Below, one piece after another: positions 8,993 through 17,345 of a DNA stretch of 64,000 nt (positions are counted from its first letter, which is position 1; each line of letters starts with the position of its first letter). The DNA comes from Acidiflorens sp963847715 (GTDB lineage: Bacteria > Acidobacteriota > Terriglobia > Terriglobales > Acidobacteriaceae). The DNA is taken from positions 62,001-126,000 of the forward strand of contig CAWKAZ010000013.1 in NCBI GenBank assembly GCA_963847715.1. Direction: 5' to 3'. Both the position numbers and the translations under genes were made by a program. Under the pieces are notes generated by a model. It saw only the letters and a program-made list of their open reading frames with translations. It did not search any database and had not been told where the DNA came from.

Positions 8993-9448
8993 GTGCAGGA
9001 TTTTGAGCTGGTGAGCGCCGACGCTCCGGAGCGGAGTCCGGGTCAGCCCGCGGCGAAGGCGGGGGGAAGTTTTCCGCTGGGCTTTCCACGTTCGGGCCGG
9101 CTGCTGCGTCACTCTGATTTCGATCGCGTGTACAAACAGGGGCGGCGGCAATTCTCTTCCCACATGACCGTGTTTTATCTGCGGCAGGTGGAGGGTGCTT
9201 CGCCAGAGAAGCAGGCCCGGATCGGATTCACGGTGGGCAAGGTGCTAGGCGGCGCGGTGGTGCGGAACCGGATTAAGCGCAGGCTGCGCGAAGCGGTACG
9301 TCAGCGGCGTTCGGTATTGGCCGGGATTGGCGCGGTGGATGTAGTGATCAATCCGAAAAAGTCGGTGCTGACTTTGGAATTTTCGCTGGTGCTCGAAGAA
9401 GTTGGACGGGCGCTAGGTGCGGTCGCGAAGAAACTGGGGGAGAAATGA
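8993..9448 (+). CDS. rnpA: Ribonuclease P protein component
   Basis: Protein subunit of RNase P, which trims the 5' leader of pre-tRNAs together with the RNA subunit. 151 aa from a GTG start. The RNase P fold begins near FPRSGRLLRHSDFDRVYKQG and contains the signature RNRIKRRLREAVR. The roughly 30 residues ahead of it are not conserved and the GTG has no Shine-Dalgarno, so the true start could be internal. It overlaps yidD by ATGA (9445-9448), which suggests translational coupling. The RNA subunit (rnpB) is not in this window. Confidence 0.95.
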   Translation: MQDFELVSADAPERSPGQPAAKAGGSFPLGFPRSGRLLRHSDFDRVYKQGRRQFSSHMTVFYLRQVEGASPEKQARIGFTVGKVLGGAVVRNRIKRRLREAVRQRRSVLAGIGAVDVVINPKKSVLTLEFSLVLEEVGRALGAVAKKLGEK

Positions 9449-9708
9449 AGTCTCTCGCTCTTGGGCTGCTGCGAATTTACAAACGCTGGGTTTCGCCGGC
9501 GTTTCCTCCTTCGTGCCGATACGTGCCGACTTGTTCGGAGTACGCGACGGAAGCAGTGGAACGGCATGGCGCGTTGCGTGGCGGCGCGATGGCGGCTTGG
9601 CGGCTGCTGCGGTGTCATCCGCTGGCTAAGGGCGGGTTGGATCCCGTGGTGAAGGTCAAAGAACGCGGACAGGAATGTCCGCGCCACACAGTGATTGTGA
9701 GCGACTGA
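9445..9708 (+). CDS. yidD: Membrane protein insertion efficiency factor YidD
   Basis: An 87-aa YidD with the family core IYKRWVSPAFPPSCRYVPTCSEYA and the second Cys region RLLRCHPLAKGGLDPV. It is thought to help YidC insert inner-membrane proteins. It overlaps the rnpA stop by 4 nt and ends 1 nt before the yidC start. The last 18 residues (after DPVVKVK) are encoded by a dispersed hairpin repeat at 9664-9690, so the original protein probably ended near residue 70. Confidence 0.95.
   Translation: MKSLALGLLRIYKRWVSPAFPPSCRYVPTCSEYATEAVERHGALRGGAMAAWRLLRCHPLAKGGLDPVVKVKERGQECPRHTVIVSD
9664..9690. repeat. Dispersed hairpin repeat forming the yidD 3' end
   Basis: GCGGACAGGAATGTCCGC followed by GCCACACA, the same family as in mnmE. 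It is translated as the C-terminal tail of YidD and supplies sequence up to the stop codon. Confidence 0.75.
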
Positions 9709-9709
9709 T

Positions 9710-11509
9710 TTGGCAGAATTCAATAATCCGCAACAAGAACCCGGGATGGAGCGCAAGCTGTTGATTGTATTTGCGCTGACGTTTCTGGTCATCATGCTGT
9801 TCCAGCCGATTTTGAAGAAGTATGGTCCACAGCCGCCGGCTCCGGTGAAGACTGACAACTCTGCGGCGCCACAGAACGCGGCGCAAGCAGCAGCTGTCGG
9901 TTCTCAGTCTTCAGTTCTCAGTTCTCAGCAACCCAACGCCGCCGCTGCCTCGGCTGGGCAGGCAGGAACAGCCGCTACCACGCAAATGGCTAGCAGCGAA
10001 GCGGAAACCACGATTGAAAACGATGTTTACAGGATCGTGTTTACCAATCGCGGTGGGCGGGTCAAGTCGTGGGTTCTGAAGAAATACACGGACGACAAAG
10101 ACGGGCAGCTCGAGTTGGTAAACTCTGCGGCCGCGCAAAAGTATGGGTATCCACTGGAGCTGTGGACCTATGACGAGGCGCTGCGCAGCAAGTTGAATTC
10201 GGTTCTGTACGCGACACCCGCTCATCCGCAGGGTTGGGAGAAAGGCGGCGCTCCCGGGGATCTTGAGTTTGCATATTCCGACGGCGATCTCTCGGTGCAG
10301 AAGACGTTCACGTTTGACCGCAACAGCTATGTCGTAGATGTGAAGACGGCGGTTTACCAGAAGGGCGTCCAGGTCACTGCATTTCCGATGTGGCCGGCTG
10401 GGTTTGGAGCGGATCTGACGGCGCCTCAATATGCGGCAGGGCAAGTTGTCTATCAGTACGACGACAAGATTGAGCGGCTGGCGATCAAGAAGATCAGCGG
10501 CAACGGGACATTGCAGGGTCCATTTAACTGGGCGGGAGTTTCGGGCCAGTATTTTGCCGCTGTGTTTCTGCCGCAGGATCCCAGGAATGCGGCGATGGTA
10601 ACGCTGCGCAACGGGATTGAAGTTCGGCACAAGCCGTCCGACCCCAACGACCAGCAGATGGACAAAGTGGACGTGCTGGGCGCCGCGGTGGGCAGCCTGA
10701 AGGGCGTCTCGAACGCACGCATCTATGTCGGGCCGAAAGCGCTGGCCGATCTGGAATCGGTGGCTGTACCGGGAATTACCGGCGCGGAGCCGGACTTGCG
10801 GGCGATCATCGACTTCGGCTGGCTGGGAATCATCGCGCGTCCGCTGTTTTTGTGGCTCAAGTGGATGTATGCGCACATCGTTGCGAACTGGGGCTGGGCC
10901 ATCCTGTTGCAGACGCTGGTCATTAACCTGACGCTGCTGCCACTCCGAATCTCGCAGATGAAGTCGATGCTGAAGATGCAGCGCGTGGCTCCACAGATCA
11001 AAGCGATTCAGGAAAAGTACAAGAAGTACAGTTTGCGCGACCCGAAGAAGGCCGAGATGAACACTGAAATCTCGGAACTGTATAAGAAGGAAGGCGTGAA
11101 TCCGGCGGGCGGTTGTTTGCCGCTGTTGATCCAGATGCCATTCTTGTTTGCGTACTACCGGATGCTGAATGTCGCGATGGACCTGCGTCACGCGCCGTGG
11201 CTCTGGGTGCACGATCTTTCGGCGCCTGACCCGAGATACATTCTTCCGATTGCGATCGTGGTCACCATGTTCTTCATGCAGAGGATGACTCCGCAGGCAG
11301 GCATGGATCCGGCACAGCAAAAGATGATGAATTTTATGATGCCGGCCATGCTGGGATTCATGAGCTTCCAGTTACCGGCGGGATTGGGACTGTACTGGGC
11401 CGCCGGACAGCTGATTGGGATCGTCCAGCAGTCGGTCATGAACCGGACGTCGCTGGGCCGCGAAATGCGGGAGATGATGGAGAAGCGGGCGAGGAAGAAA
11501 GAGAAATAA
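9710..11509 (+). CDS. yidC: Membrane protein insertase YidC
   Basis: A 599-aa YidC/Oxa1 insertase, starting at TTG (MAEFNNPQQEPGMERK); an internal ATG at 9746 is the alternative. N-terminal transmembrane anchor (about 17-35), a large periplasmic beta-supersandwich domain (about 95-350), then the conserved core with transmembrane helices around 375-400, 405-425 and 470-490, and a last hairpin with MFFMQRMTPQ and MMPAMLGFMSFQLPAGLGLYW. A basic C-terminal tail (RARKKEK) may contact ribosomes. The linker after the anchor (about 62-76) is encoded by a CTCAG-rich dispersed repeat. It lies in the rpmH-rnpA-yidD-yidC-khpB operon. Confidence 0.97.
   Translation: MAEFNNPQQEPGMERKLLIVFALTFLVIMLFQPILKKYGPQPPAPVKTDNSAAPQNAAQAAAVGSQSSVLSSQQPNAAAASAGQAGTAATTQMASSEAETTIENDVYRIVFTNRGGRVKSWVLKKYTDDKDGQLELVNSAAAQKYGYPLELWTYDEALRSKLNSVLYATPAHPQGWEKGGAPGDLEFAYSDGDLSVQKTFTFDRNSYVVDVKTAVYQKGVQVTAFPMWPAGFGADLTAPQYAAGQVVYQYDDKIERLAIKKISGNGTLQGPFNWAGVSGQYFAAVFLPQDPRNAAMVTLRNGIEVRHKPSDPNDQQMDKVDVLGAAVGSLKGVSNARIYVGPKALADLESVAVPGITGAEPDLRAIIDFGWLGIIARPLFLWLKWMYAHIVANWGWAILLQTLVINLTLLPLRISQMKSMLKMQRVAPQIKAIQEKYKKYSLRDPKKAEMNTEISELYKKEGVNPAGGCLPLLIQMPFLFAYYRMLNVAMDLRHAPWLWVHDLSAPDPRYILPIAIVVTMFFMQRMTPQAGMDPAQQKMMNFMMPAMLGFMSFQLPAGLGLYWAAGQLIGIVQQSVMNRTSLGREMREMMEKRARKKEK
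9895..9936. repeat. CTCAGTTCTCAG repeat inside yidC
   Basis: A run of TTCTCAG/CTTCAG units read in frame as GSQSSVLSSQQ in the flexible YidC linker. The same kind of unit occurs between genes at 11511-11545, 15411-15432 and 32092-32146. Confidence 0.65.
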
Positions 11510-11510
11510 G

Positions 11511-11578
11511 CTGTCGGCTCTCAGCTCTCAGCTGTCAGTAAAAGCCTGAGACCTAAGACTCGACACCTGAGACCTTAC
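11511..11578. repeat. CTCAGCTGTCAG-type dispersed repeat between yidC and khpB
   Basis: GGCTCTCAGCTCTCAGCTGTCAG followed by the inverted form CCTGAGACCTAAGACTCGACACCTGAGACC. The two arms could form an imperfect hairpin. It fills most of the 71-bp yidC-khpB gap. Confidence 0.6.
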
Positions 11579-11580
11579 TT

Positions 11581-12129
11581 ATGCCGATTACTGACAAGGT
11601 TGTTGCTGCGAAACAGATTGGGGAATTTCTGCAGGCTGTCATTTCGAATGGCGGCTTCAAGCTGAAATACCGGATCACAGTGGATCCTCCGATTGCGGAG
11701 AATCGCGAGTGGGAGCACCCCGAAATTCTCGTGGAGTTTGCCGGGCCGGATTCAGCGCTGCTACTCGAACGTGGCGGCGAGCTGCTGCGATCCTTTGAGT
11801 TGCTGGCGTCGGAAGTGCTGCACTTGCAAGGGAACGAGCACGAGAAGATCTGGTTCGACTGCAAGAATTTCCGCGCGCTCCGAATCGACGAGTTGCAAAC
11901 GGCAGCCCGAGTAGCGGCGGAAAAGGTTCGGCGCTCCAGTGAACCTTACCGGTTTGGTCCGATGTCGTCTCGCGAGCGGCGGATCGTCCACCTGGCGCTG
12001 CGCGAGGAAAAAGATCTGCGCACGGAGAGCGACGGCGAAGGTGGACGGCGATCGGTGGTCGTGTACCCGGGGAATTACAAGACGGCGCCTGCGCCGGAAC
12101 GGCGCGAGCGGCGACCGCGGCCATATTGA
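11581..12129 (+). CDS. khpB: RNA-binding protein KhpB/Jag (KH-R3H)
   Basis: A 182-aa protein without the N-terminal Jag_N domain found in Firmicutes. The KH-like part covers about 1-100 and the R3H domain about 105-165, with AARVAAEKVRRS, then the ERRIVHLALREE helix and the TESDGEG/RSVVVYP end typical of R3H. The tail is Arg/Pro rich. Family members bind RNA and influence envelope and division genes. It follows yidC in the usual order and precedes dnaA by about 310 bp. Confidence 0.92.
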   Translation: MPITDKVVAAKQIGEFLQAVISNGGFKLKYRITVDPPIAENREWEHPEILVEFAGPDSALLLERGGELLRSFELLASEVLHLQGNEHEKIWFDCKNFRALRIDELQTAARVAAEKVRRSSEPYRFGPMSSRERRIVHLALREEKDLRTESDGEGGRRSVVVYPGNYKTAPAPERRERRPRPY

Positions 12130-12440
12130 GTTCGGAGGGCAAGGCGACTCCTCCTGCTTAGGAATTTTCTCTTTGCACTGGTTGCGCGGCAGTTAGTTTC
12201 TCGACACTTGACAGCGCGAAAAATTGGGGATTGAATCAGCGCACAGCGAAAATATTTTTGTTAGAAGACACAGACACAGTGATTTTTTTTGTGCTAGTAT
12301 GCCGTTCGTCTCGTAATAAATTTCACAGACAATCCGTACTGCAAAACACAGGCTGCTCTGCAGTAAAGAAGAACTCATAATTTTCAAGATTGGTTTTCCC
12401 GGACGGATTTCATCCGGCGTTTTCGATATTCTGGTAAAAA
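12130..12440. promoter_or_regulatory. dnaA upstream region
   Basis: About 310 bp with AT-rich stretches (AATATTTTTG near 12250, TTTTTTTTGTG near 12284). No good DnaA box, recognisable promoter pair or small gene was found. The imperfect hairpin CCGGACGGATTTCATCCGG at 12399-12417 lies just ahead of dnaA and could affect its translation or transcription. Confidence 0.4.
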
Positions 12441-13847
12441 ATGTCTCTTTCCAGTTCCGCCATCATTCCGAATCCCTGGGCGCGCATTCTTGACGCGCTG
12501 GAAAAGAAAGTCAACCGGCACTCCTACGACACCTGGTTGAAACCGACGCGGTACAGTCATGCAAGCAACGGAATTCTGTTCGTGCGCATACCAACGGCGG
12601 AGTTTCGTCACGTCGGCGACAAGTACGCGGACCTGATTCAGGAAGCACTCGATAACCTTGGCCTTGGCTACGAGGATGTGAAGTTCGTGACCGCCGACGA
12701 CGATCCGTCGAACACTCCGATCCGGCATGACGGTGGGCTATCGGCGCGCGGCGCGAGCAGCAACGCTGCTCCCGCGTTGGCTGCCGGCGGCCTGCATCCG
12801 TCCCAAGGACGGTTCGACTGGGATAGCGCCGCGCAATTGAATCCTCGCTACACATTCGACGCGTTCGTGATCGGCAGTGGCAACCAGTTCGCGCATGCGG
12901 CTTGCCAGGCGGTCGCCGAGCGGCCTTCGAAAGCCTACAACCCGCTGTTCCTGTACGGCGGCGTCGGCATGGGCAAGACTCACCTGATGCAGGCGATCGG
13001 GCATGAGATCAAGCGGAGGGCGCCACAGTCCTCGATCTGCTACGTGTCGAGCGAGAAGTTCACCAACGAGATGATCAACTCGTTGCGCTACGACAAAATG
13101 ATCAGCTTCCGGGACAAGTTCCGGACGGTCGACGTGCTCCTGGTGGACGACATTCAGTTCCTGGCGCAGAAAGAGCGGACGCAGGAAGAGTTCTTTCACA
13201 CCTTCAATGCGCTGCACGAGTCGATGAAGCAGATCGTGATTGCCAGCGATCGTCCCCCAAAAGAGCTGGCGGAGTTCGAGGATCGTTTGCGCAGCCGCTT
13301 CGAGTGGGGGCTGATTGCCGACATCCAGCCGCCGGACCTAGAGACGAAGGTCGCCATCCTGCAGAAGAAGGCGGAGCAGGAACGGGTCACGCTGCCGACG
13401 GATGTGGCGCTGTTTATCGCCTCAAACATCCGGTCGAACGTGCGCGAGTTGGAAGGGGCGCTGATCCGGTTGGTGGCGCATTCTTCTTTGATTGGGGCGG
13501 AGATTACGCTGCCGTACACGCAGCAGGTGCTGAAGAACTTCATTGACTCCCAGGCGCGCAAGGTTACGATCGAGTCCATTCAGAAGGCGGTCGCAGAGCA
13601 GTTTGGACTGCGCCTGGTAGAAATCAAAGCGAAGAACAATTCCCGGTCGATCGTTTATCCGCGGCAGATTGCGATGTATCTGGCCAAGCACCTCACCGAG
13701 GCTTCATTGCCGGAAATTGGACGTCAGTTCGGCGGCAAACACCACACGACGGTGCTGCATTCGGTCGACAAGATTGAGGAGTTGCGCAAGGTCGACAAAG
13801 ATTTGAACAGGTTGCTCAATAAGCTGACTGAGCAATTGGGCGCATAA
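12441..13847 (+). CDS. dnaA: Chromosomal replication initiator DnaA
   Basis: A 468-aa initiator. Domain I is about 10-85 (WARILDALEKKVNRHSYDTWL), with a short linker domain II, AAA+ domain III with Walker A GGVGMGKTH (about 173-181) and Walker B LLVDDIQFL, and domain IV with the DnaA-box-binding signature GGKHHTTVLHSV. It binds DnaA boxes and opens oriC. The order khpB-dnaA-dnaN on one strand supports proximity to the origin. Confidence 0.98.
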   Translation: MSLSSSAIIPNPWARILDALEKKVNRHSYDTWLKPTRYSHASNGILFVRIPTAEFRHVGDKYADLIQEALDNLGLGYEDVKFVTADDDPSNTPIRHDGGLSARGASSNAAPALAAGGLHPSQGRFDWDSAAQLNPRYTFDAFVIGSGNQFAHAACQAVAERPSKAYNPLFLYGGVGMGKTHLMQAIGHEIKRRAPQSSICYVSSEKFTNEMINSLRYDKMISFRDKFRTVDVLLVDDIQFLAQKERTQEEFFHTFNALHESMKQIVIASDRPPKELAEFEDRLRSRFEWGLIADIQPPDLETKVAILQKKAEQERVTLPTDVALFIASNIRSNVRELEGALIRLVAHSSLIGAEITLPYTQQVLKNFIDSQARKVTIESIQKAVAEQFGLRLVEIKAKNNSRSIVYPRQIAMYLAKHLTEASLPEIGRQFGGKHHTTVLHSVDKIEELRKVDKDLNRLLNKLTEQLGA

Positions 13848-14253
13848 TTTCGGTTTCCACCGGTTTTTCCACTTCTCCAGCTAGTCTTCCGGCCGACTGG
13901 CTGTGAAGTGTTTGTGGAAGCTGTGGGAGACGAGGCAGGAATTCGAGAGTGGTTCCCGCGTTCGTGCGGTCTCAGGCGTAACGTGGAGTGATTGTTCACA
14001 CGAAGGGTCGTACTGGAAGATGTTGAGCGACAGGCGACTTGACCGGTTTTCCACTTCTCCGATGCACCTACGGTTACTACTGGTTTTCTTGCTTTTGTAT
14101 TTGATATAAGAAGAGACAGAAGTAGAGCTGGTTTGAGAGTTTAAAACCTCAGGGGCTAAAGCCCTAAACTTGGCGCGGTTAATTGGCACAGCTAAAGCAG
14201 TGCCCTACCCGAAACGAGTTGGTTCAAGCCGGTTCTGAGTCGGGAGACCCAAT
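13848..14253. other. Candidate oriC in the dnaA-dnaN intergenic region
   Basis: A 406-bp gap containing two near-identical elements, ACCGGTTTTTCCACTTCTCC (13859-13878) and ACCGGTTTTCCACTTCTCC (14042-14060), plus CGGTTTCCAC (13851-13860), an inverted TTTGTGGAAG (13911-13920) and TTGTTCACA (13992-14000). These resemble relaxed DnaA boxes (TTWTNCACA), and the location is classical. An AT-rich stretch at 14090-14112 could be the unwinding element. The rightmost part carries dispersed hairpins (GGGCTAAAGCCC near 14154 and GGCAC-GCTAAAGC-GTGCC near 14186). No perfect TTATCCACA box is present, so confidence is limited. Confidence 0.5.
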
Positions 14254-15406
14254 ATGCCGGTGGAAGTCGCCCCTGCCATTGCCACTACGACGATGGAAAT
14301 TACAGTCAGCAAATTTGAACTTCTTCGTGAACTGACCGCCACCCAAGGCGTGGTCGAGCGCAAGACGACGATTCCTATTCTCTCCAATTATTTATTCGAG
14401 GCCTCGGGTGACAAGTTGTCGCTGACGGCGACGGATCTCGACTTGAGTCTGCGGACTTCGTGCAGTGCGAAGGTCAAGAAAGAGGGTGCATGCACGATTC
14501 CGGCGCGCAAACTCCATGACTACGTAAAGCTGCTGCCCGATGCCGACATCACGATCAAGTTGCTGGAGAATCACTGGGTCAGCATTCGCTGCGGGCGGTC
14601 GAATACGAAGATGGTCGGGATGGCGAAGTCGAATTTCCCAGGACTGCCTGTGTTTCCGGCCGCAGGAGCGATCAAGATTCCGGCAGCGGTGTTGCGGTCG
14701 ATGATTGCGAAGACTGGGTTCGCCATTGCCAGTGAGGAGTCGCGCTACACGCTGAATGGGGCGCTGATGGTGCTGAAGCCAGAGTCGATCACCATGGTTG
14801 CGACCGATGGCCATCGTCTGGCGCATGTGGAGCGCACGGGAGAGAAGTTTGAAGGCGTATCGGGTGAGATGAAGACGCTGATTCCGAAAAAGGCGATGGA
14901 CGAACTGAAGTCACTGCTCGATTCGGATGTCGAGACAATTGATTTCGCCAAGGATGAATCGACGCTGTTCTTCCGGGTTGGTCCGCGCTTGCTTACGTCG
15001 CGGCAACTGACGGGGCAGTTTCCGAACTACGAAGCGGTACTGCCGAAAGATGTCACCAAGTCGATCGCGCTCCAAGGCGATGAATTAGGCTGCGGCGATC
15101 GCACGCGTGGCGCAGTTTGCCGATGAGCGCTCGCGAGCCGTACGGCTGAAGTTGGAGAAGGGCGAGTTAAAACTGTCGGCGTCGTCGACGGAGACGGGTG
15201 AGTCGGAAGATTCAATCGAAGTCGCGTATGACGGCGAAGCGATGGCGATCGGGTTCAACGCCCAGTATCTGATGGACTTCATCAAGGCGACGGGGTCGGC
15301 GCCGGTGAAGCTCGAGTTGAAGGATGCCCAGAGTGCGGGTCAGCTTCGTCCGGCCGAGGGCGAAGATTACAAGTACCGCTATATCGTGATGCCGATGCGG
15401 ATCTGA
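14254..15406 (+). CDS. dnaN: DNA polymerase III beta clamp, broken by a +1 frameshift
   Basis: Sliding clamp. The first frame (14254-15126) carries the N-terminal and central domains (MEITVSKFELLREL at codon 14 is the classical start; GGGAG lies upstream of the ATG at 14254). Homology then moves to the +1 frame and runs from VAQFADERSRAVRL to the canonical C-terminus YRYIVMPMRI at 15406. Removing one base in TTAGGC at about 15086-15089 joins the two as DELAAAIARVAQFADE and gives 383 aa, a normal length. As dnaN is essential, a sequencing error is the likeliest explanation. Confidence 0.93.
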
Positions 15407-15599
15407 GGCAGCTCTCAGCCATCAGCTATCAGGTAAACCAAAGCATTCATGCGGTTGAGGGCCTTTCTTTCCCCTTTATTCAATTGGCAGGTTAGGCGGT
15501 GCCCCCTGCCTTCTCCGCGCGCCTTCCCCCTATATTCAACTTGACCGTGGGCCACTCACCATTTAGAGTTTCCGCCATTCCGAATTAAGGAGGAAAGTT
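15407..15599. other. dnaN-mscL intergenic region
   Basis: Starts with a CTCAGCCATCAGCTATCAG dispersed repeat (15411-15432), then a pyrimidine-rich stretch with no gene. A strong Shine-Dalgarno AAGGAGG (15588-15594) lies just before mscL. Confidence 0.55.
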
Positions 15600-16017
15600 A
15601 TGTTATCCGGTTTTAAGCAATTCATTCTGCGCGGGAATGTGGTGGATCTGGCGGTGGGCGTGGTGATTGGCGCGGCTTTTGGGGGAGTGGTCACGGCGCT
15701 TACGAAAGACCTTCTTACCCCTCTGATCGGTGCCATAGTGAAAGCGCCGGATTTCTCCGGGCTCAAGTGGACCCTCAACGGCAGCACTTTCGCATACGGC
15801 GAATTCCTGAATGCTCTGATTTCGTTTGTCCTGGTCGCCGGTGCAGTTTACTTCTTCGTTGTAACTCCGATTAATGCGCTGATTGCGCGGACGCGGAAGG
15901 ATCCCGGCGCCGGCTGATCCGACGACGAAGAAGTGTCCGGAATGCTTGAGCGAGATCCCGATCGATGCGCGGCGTTGCAGCCACTGCTCGCAGCCGGTCA
16001 TGGGTAAGGCGGCGTAA
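15600..16017 (+). CDS. mscL: Large-conductance mechanosensitive channel MscL with zinc-ribbon-like tail, frameshifted
   Basis: An osmotic safety-valve channel. AAGGAGG sits 6 nt before the ATG. TM1 (VVDLAVGVVIGAAFGGVVTAL) and TM2 (ALISFVLVAGAVYFFVV) are clear. The open frame stops early at 15917. One extra C in the CCC at 15903-15905 accounts for this: removing it continues the protein as KDPAPADPTTKKCPECLSEI and on to a stop at 16017, giving 138 aa, a normal MscL length. The restored tail has CPEC and CSHC motifs, a potential zinc ribbon after the TM2 bundle. Confidence 0.88.
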
Positions 16018-16053
16018 AAGAACGCGTCGCGGCTGGGATGGTCCGGAATTGGG

Positions 16054-16081
16054 CCCGCAGGGGAAAATCCTGCGGGTTTTT
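16054..16081 (+). terminator. Intrinsic terminator after mscL
   Basis: Stem CCCGCAGG (16054-16061) / CCTGCGGG (16069-16076), loop GGAAAAT, then a TTTTT run. It lies 36 nt after the restored mscL stop. Confidence 0.85.
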
Positions 16082-16100
16082 GTATGGCCCGACACAGTCC

Positions 16101-16127
16101 GCGGGCAGGAATGCCCGAGCCACACAG
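16101..16127. repeat. Dispersed hairpin repeat between mscL and rpmB
   Basis: GCGGGCAGGAATGCCCGAGCC then ACACAG. This is an intergenic member of the hairpin family also seen inside mnmE, yidD and mutS2. Confidence 0.7.
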
Positions 16128-16200
16128 GTGCTTGGCTAAATGGGCTGAATTCCTGTAAAATCAGTGTTTCGGCAACAAGCCTGGAAGGAATCCTAGAGTT

Positions 16201-16389
16201 ATGGCACGAGTTTGTGATGTTTGCGGCAAGGGGCCGCAATTCGGAAATACGATCAGTCACGCCCACAATGTGAGCAAGCGGCGCTGGAACGTTAATCTGC
16301 GTCCGGTTCACGCCAAGGTGGGAGCGACGACCAAACATATCCGCGTCTGCACTTCTTGCCTGCGCAGCGGCAAAGTCGTTAAGGCGTAG
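16201..16389 (+). CDS. rpmB: 50S ribosomal protein L28
   Basis: A 62-aa L28. It begins MARVCDVCGKGPQFGN and continues with SHAHNVSKRRWNVNLR, the family signature, and a C-terminal VCTSCLRSGKVVKA. The CxxC pairs mark the zinc-binding (C+) form. Monocistronic: hairpins lie on both sides and a terminator follows at 16418-16452. Confidence 0.97.
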   Translation: MARVCDVCGKGPQFGNTISHAHNVSKRRWNVNLRPVHAKVGATTKHIRVCTSCLRSGKVVKA

Positions 16390-16417
16390 CCATCGCCAGA
16401 ACGTTTGAACAGATCGG

Positions 16418-16452
16418 AGCCCGCAGGACCTATAGATCCTGGCGGGCTTTTC
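16418..16452 (+). terminator. Intrinsic terminator after rpmB
   Basis: Stem AGCCCGC (16418-16424) / GCGGGCT (16442-16448) with an inner AGGA/TCCT extension, followed by TTTTCT. The stem is symmetric, so it may also end transcription from the convergent FKBP gene. Confidence 0.8.
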
Positions 16453-16466
16453 TATGCCCTGACTAG

Positions 16467-16928
16467 CTATTTCACGTCCAGCAACTTCACGTCGAAAATC
16501 AGCGTGGCATTGGGCGGAATCGCGCCGGGGTAGCCTTTTGCTCCGTAGGCTAGGTCTGGAGGGATGCGAAGTTGACGCTTGCCCCCCACCTTCATGCCGA
16601 CGATGCCTTCGTCCCAGCCCTTGATGACCTGGCCGCCGCCGAGCAACAAGTCAAAGGGATGTCCAGTGCCGACCGAGCTGTCAAACTTCTTGCCACTGGT
16701 GAGCCAGCCGGTGTAGTCGACCTTGACGTGCACACCGGTTTGCGCGACTGCGCCCGTGCCGACCTTGATGTCCCAATATTCGAGGCCGCTGGCCGTCTTG
16801 GTGGGCTCGCCGGTGACCTTTGTAGGGCCGACGGGCATGGCGGGTGCCTTCTTGGCTGGTGCGGTCTGGGCGAAGGCCAGAGCGGCCAGGACGAGCAGGG
16901 TGAGCGCAAGAATCATGATTGTTTTCAT
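16467..16928 (-). CDS. Exported FKBP-type peptidyl-prolyl isomerase
   Basis: 153 aa. Signal peptide MKTIMILALTLLVLAALAFAQ (cleavage near residue 21), a short Pro/Lys-rich spacer, then one FKBP domain: VKVDYTGWL, KFDSS, FDLLLGGGQVIKGWDEGIVGMKVGGKRQLRIPPDLAYG, and the ending ATLIFDVKLLDVK. All the usual active-site aromatics and the GxVIxGW motif are present. It probably assists folding of proline-containing proteins in the periplasm. Convergent with rpmB. Confidence 0.94.
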   Translation of the reverse strand: MKTIMILALTLLVLAALAFAQTAPAKKAPAMPVGPTKVTGEPTKTASGLEYWDIKVGTGAVAQTGVHVKVDYTGWLTSGKKFDSSVGTGHPFDLLLGGGQVIKGWDEGIVGMKVGGKRQLRIPPDLAYGAKGYPGAIPPNATLIFDVKLLDVK

Positions 16929-16955
16929 TATTAGTCAATCTTTCTTATTCAAGAT

Positions 16956-17334
16956 TCAAGCTAGCGCGATTACGTCAATTTCTACTAGAACGTCCTTTGG
17001 CAGTCGCGCTACTTCGACGGTGGAGCGGGCCGGCGGTGACTGCTTGAAGTAGCGGCCGTAGACTTCGTTCATGGCGGCGAAGTCCCCCATGTTCTTCAGG
17101 AAGACGGTGCAGCGGAGAACTTTGTCGAGGCTGCTGCCGGAGGCTTGCGAGGATGGCGTCGAGATTCTTGAGGACGCGGTCGGTCTGGGCGCTGACGTCT
17201 CCGGTGATGACCTGCTGGGTGGCGGGATCAATGGCGACTTGTCCGGAGGTAAAGATCAGGCCCTGGGCACGAATCGCCTGCGAGTAGGGGCCGATGGCTT
17301 TGGGAGCGTGGTCGGTGGCGATGACTTCGCGCAT
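16956..17334 (-). CDS. ridA: RidA-family enamine/imine deaminase, frameshifted
   Basis: The N-terminal half (VIATDHAPKAIGPYSQAIRAQGLIFTSGQVAIDP) is in one frame from 17334. The C-terminal half (GSSLDKVLRCTVFLKNMGDFAAMNEVYGRYF and the ARSTVEVARLPKDVLVEIDVIAL signature) is in another frame ending at 16956. One surplus base at about 17146-17149 explains the break: removal gives DAILEASGSSLDKV and a 125-aa protein, the normal size. RidA hydrolyses reactive enamines such as 2-aminoacrylate. The substrate Arg of the C-terminal PARSTVEV segment is intact. Confidence 0.9.
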
Positions 17335-17345
17335 AAGTCCTCCCC

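Noticed and set aside
9911..11320. Long antisense open frame over yidC (469 aa)
   Set aside because: Antisense shadow of a recognised gene; Arg/His/Gln-rich composition with no family signature.
12193..12387. Minus-strand 64-aa frame upstream of dnaA
   Set aside because: Cys-rich, AT-rich, no motif; lies in the promoter region.
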